From IMG/VR virus record IMGVR_UViG_3300049717_000028, positions 1 through 22,739 of that record: DNA of 22,739 nt; one strand, written 5' to 3'. The DNA is from a virus. Positions 21,144 through 22,739 of the stretch are shown here, one piece after another (position 1 is the stretch's first letter; the number at the start of each line of letters is the position of its first letter). Position numbers and translations under genes: made by a program. The notes beneath the pieces were generated by a model that made no database searches, was not told the DNA's origin, and was given only the letters and a program-made list of their open reading frames with translations.

Positions 21144-22373
21144 CTAGCCCACCAGCAAGAAAAGGTTCTGCGGATTCGGAACGCCGACACCGAAAGCAAG
21201 GGCAAATTCAATTGTAATCTGCCTGTGTTCCATCCACGCGCAAACCTGATACACAAGTTTACTGCGAGGATCAGGAAGAAGTTTGCAATCAATGAGAGTG
21301 CCAACAGCACCGGTCACGCCTGTTGCGGTTCCACCAAGACCAACAGGAAGCATGGGCTGTCTTGCTACAAGGTGAATTGCATCTCTGGAAAAGAAAGGAG
21401 ACGCAAGGAATGTTTGAGCGCCTGTTCCAATAACAGTGATTGCGTCACCAGTTGCTCCTGCTATATAAAGGCCAGGAGCTGCAATGGTAATGCTTGTAGG
21501 GGAAGCTCCCCCGGTTGTGGAAAGCACAACATACTGGTGAGTCGTGTCGCTTGCAAACTTGACAATGTCGCCAATACCAATTGCACCTGTGCCGTTATGG
21601 ATTGCAATAACCTGAGGCGTGGTAGAAGGGCCAGCGGCTGCGGCACCATCCAGTACGTTACCTGTAGAAGCGCCTGGAGTGTGACGAGTCTTGATCTGGG
21701 GGGAAACGCCAACATTAAACCCTTCGATCTGTCCGATTGTACCGGTACGCAACATACGATCCATCCCGGCTTCGTTCGCTTTGAACAAGTTGGGAATCTT
21801 GCGAACAGCGGCGGCTGGAGTCGTGCCAAGGATCATGTGGATATCGGCATCAGGCGTACCATTGTCTTCCATTTCCTTGAGAGAATCAGCAAAGTTTTCC
21901 ATGCCTGAAACGGTCGATCCGTTGAAAGCAAATGGGGCGGTTCCAGGAGTGCCAACAGCACGACAAGCGCTGATTGCGGCTTTGGTAATGATTGCAGATT
22001 CAACATAATTGCGAATTGCGCGGATACACTGCGCTGTCTGATCTGCATAGTACTGAGAAATTCCACCAAGGGCAAGTTGTCTCTGCTCTTCACCATTCCA
22101 CTTGAAAGCAGCGGCCTTGGAGTCTGTAATTGACATTGTGCCAGTGCCAGCAGTATCACCATTGATGTCAACTGGATTTGCCTGTGCAGTAACATCGTAA
22201 AGAGTTTTTGCAGGGGCAATTGGATACGTAATTGTCTGTCCGACAACAGCCTGCGCAAGATCTGAATTGAGAGTAACCGCGTCAATAGCGTCCGTCTTTT
22301 CGTTGTTGACCATATTCAACGCACGAAAAAAGGTGGGCATGAGTCCGGTTAGAATGTTCGATGATGTAGGCAT
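21144..22373 (-). CDS. Major capsid protein, P22-coat family
   Basis: A 409-residue protein, close to P22 coat (430). Features fit the P22 coat (gp5) line of the HK97 fold. The N-terminal arm and E-loop region include TITYPIAPAKTLYD. AAFKWNGEEQRQL (about 88-100) is followed by a long spine helix (QTAQCIRAIRNYVESAIITKA). There is an insertion-domain-like beta segment (GTGAIGIGDIVKFAS... about 260-330). The C-terminal pair is FSRDAIHLVARQPMLP and ITIEFALAFGVGVPNPQ, which corresponds to the ADDAIRIVSQPI / ...GVNATRPEAIGVGLP ends of P22 coat. AAAGG lies upstream of ATG 22373. It forms the icosahedral shell and probably needs a scaffold, likely the gene just upstream. Confidence 0.85.
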   Translation of the reverse strand: MPTSSNILTGLMPTFFRALNMVNNEKTDAIDAVTLNSDLAQAVVGQTITYPIAPAKTLYDVTAQANPVDINGDTAGTGTMSITDSKAAAFKWNGEEQRQLALGGISQYYADQTAQCIRAIRNYVESAIITKAAISACRAVGTPGTAPFAFNGSTVSGMENFADSLKEMEDNGTPDADIHMILGTTPAAAVRKIPNLFKANEAGMDRMLRTGTIGQIEGFNVGVSPQIKTRHTPGASTGNVLDGAAAAGPSTTPQVIAIHNGTGAIGIGDIVKFASDTTHQYVVLSTTGGASPTSITIAAPGLYIAGATGDAITVIGTGAQTFLASPFFSRDAIHLVARQPMLPVGLGGTATGVTGAVGTLIDCKLLPDPRSKLVYQVCAWMEHRQITIEFALAFGVGVPNPQNLFLLVG

Positions 22374-22432
22374 AATCTTTTCCTTTTCGATTTTGGTTTG
22401 TGGTTATATACTTTTTTTTATCAACACGACTG

Positions 22433-22445
22433 TGGCCACTGGCCA
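22433..22445. repeat. Two TGGCCA palindromes upstream of the capsid gene
   Basis: TGGCCA occurs twice, separated by one base, in the 132-bp gap between the scaffold-like and capsid genes. Each copy is a perfect hexamer palindrome, and together they could form a GGCC-AGT-GGCC mini-hairpin in RNA. The gap otherwise shows an A-run and AT-rich DNA without a convincing promoter. Confidence 0.4.
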
Positions 22446-22505
22446 AAACTTACTATATATCGAACAACAACTTTGTATAACGACTACTCTTCAAATCAAT
22501 AATAT

Positions 22506-22739
22506 TTAATCTTTTAAAATTCCACCGTCTGCAAAGAATTTTGTCAAATCGGCGCCTTTGGCAATTTGTGTGTCATACTCCTCTGAGGACATTGTTTTTG
22601 CCGCACCTTGCGCGCCTTTTGCCCCTCTTGCCCCGGTATCTCCGGCCCCGCCTTTTTGTTTTGTCACTGCCTGCTTGGGGTACATTTGACGAAGCGCATT
22701 AAAAGCCTGTTCTCCGAAAAGTATTTCCTCCCCTTGTTT
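22506..22739 (-). CDS. C-terminus of scaffold-like protein with Gly-X-Y run (5' end off window)
   Basis: A 77-residue C-terminal fragment open to the right edge, ending at TAA 22506. It has a polar N-terminal part (GEEILFGEQAFNALRQMYPKQ), then six consecutive Gly-X-Y triplets (fragment residues 30-47, GGAGDTGARGAKGAQGAA). A short acidic/helical end follows (MSSEEYDTQIAKGADLTKFF). Gene position directly before the capsid gene and the hydrophilic composition suggest a scaffolding protein, or the scaffold part of a protease-scaffold fusion. The visible fragment cannot prove this. Confidence 0.6.
   Translation of the reverse strand, partial: KQGEEILFGEQAFNALRQMYPKQAVTKQKGGAGDTGARGAKGAQGAAKTMSSEEYDTQIAKGADLTKFFADGGILKD

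Noticed and set aside
21129-21908. 259-aa plus-strand ORF opposite the capsid gene
   Set aside because: Cys/Ser/Asn-rich nonsense-like composition, fully antisense to a clear capsid gene.

Overview
The window is a contiguous piece of a tailed-phage (or prophage) genome. Every gene I can support lies on the minus strand, so it reads from right to left. The morphology implied is a siphovirus. It has a P22-fold major capsid protein, HK97-gp10-like and terminator-like neck proteins, a large tail-tube protein, a G/G-T style tail-assembly chaperone, and a 665-residue tape measure; at the usual ~0.15 nm per residue this suggests a tail of about 100 nm. The host is probably a diderm (Gram-negative) bacterium, because an inner-membrane spanin and an overlapping outer-membrane spanin follow the holin. 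Clear AGGAG-type ribosome sites and a TTGACT-17-TATATT promoter argue against a typical Bacteroidota host. I cannot name the host, and no integrase or other lifestyle marker is present.

Right to centre (22739 to 5345) is the late operon. In transcription order it holds: the C-terminus of a scaffold-like protein with a collagen-like Gly-X-Y run; the major capsid protein; a beta-helix protein; an HK97-gp10-like neck protein; an unidentified neck protein; an Ig-domain/tail-terminator fusion; the major tail protein with two copies of an inserted module; tail chaperone G and its -1 frameshift product G-T (slippery T TTA AAG directly before the stop); tape measure; distal tail protein; a 1096-residue tail hub; a small tail-tip protein; a tail fibre; a glycosyltransferase-like protein; two small coiled proteins; an M15 endolysin; holin; and the spanin pair. 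A strong rho-independent terminator (5199-5234) closes it. Stable hairpins without good U-tracts sit after the capsid, beta-helix and tail-tube genes.

Left (5089 to 1) is a second operon, probably early. It starts from a sigma70-type promoter overlapped by two ACTATAGT palindromes. It encodes a 46-aa zinc ribbon, a 75-aa protein, a 30-aa membrane peptide, an Imm5-like protein with an Ala-Ala-Tyr repeat tract (9-bp minisatellite), a 107-aa two-CxxC protein, a 122-aa unknown, a doubtful 83-aa ORF, an HNH nuclease, and a very long ORF running off the left edge. I translated that last ORF codon by codon. It is open for at least 813 codons and fuses an SF2/SNF2-like helicase to a beta-class N6/N4 DNA methyltransferase.

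The items most worth a second look are the helicase-methyltransferase fusion beside the HNH gene, the -1 frameshift with its four-cysteine extension, the Ig/terminator fusion, the duplicated tail-tube module, the minisatellite gene, and the double-palindrome promoter.
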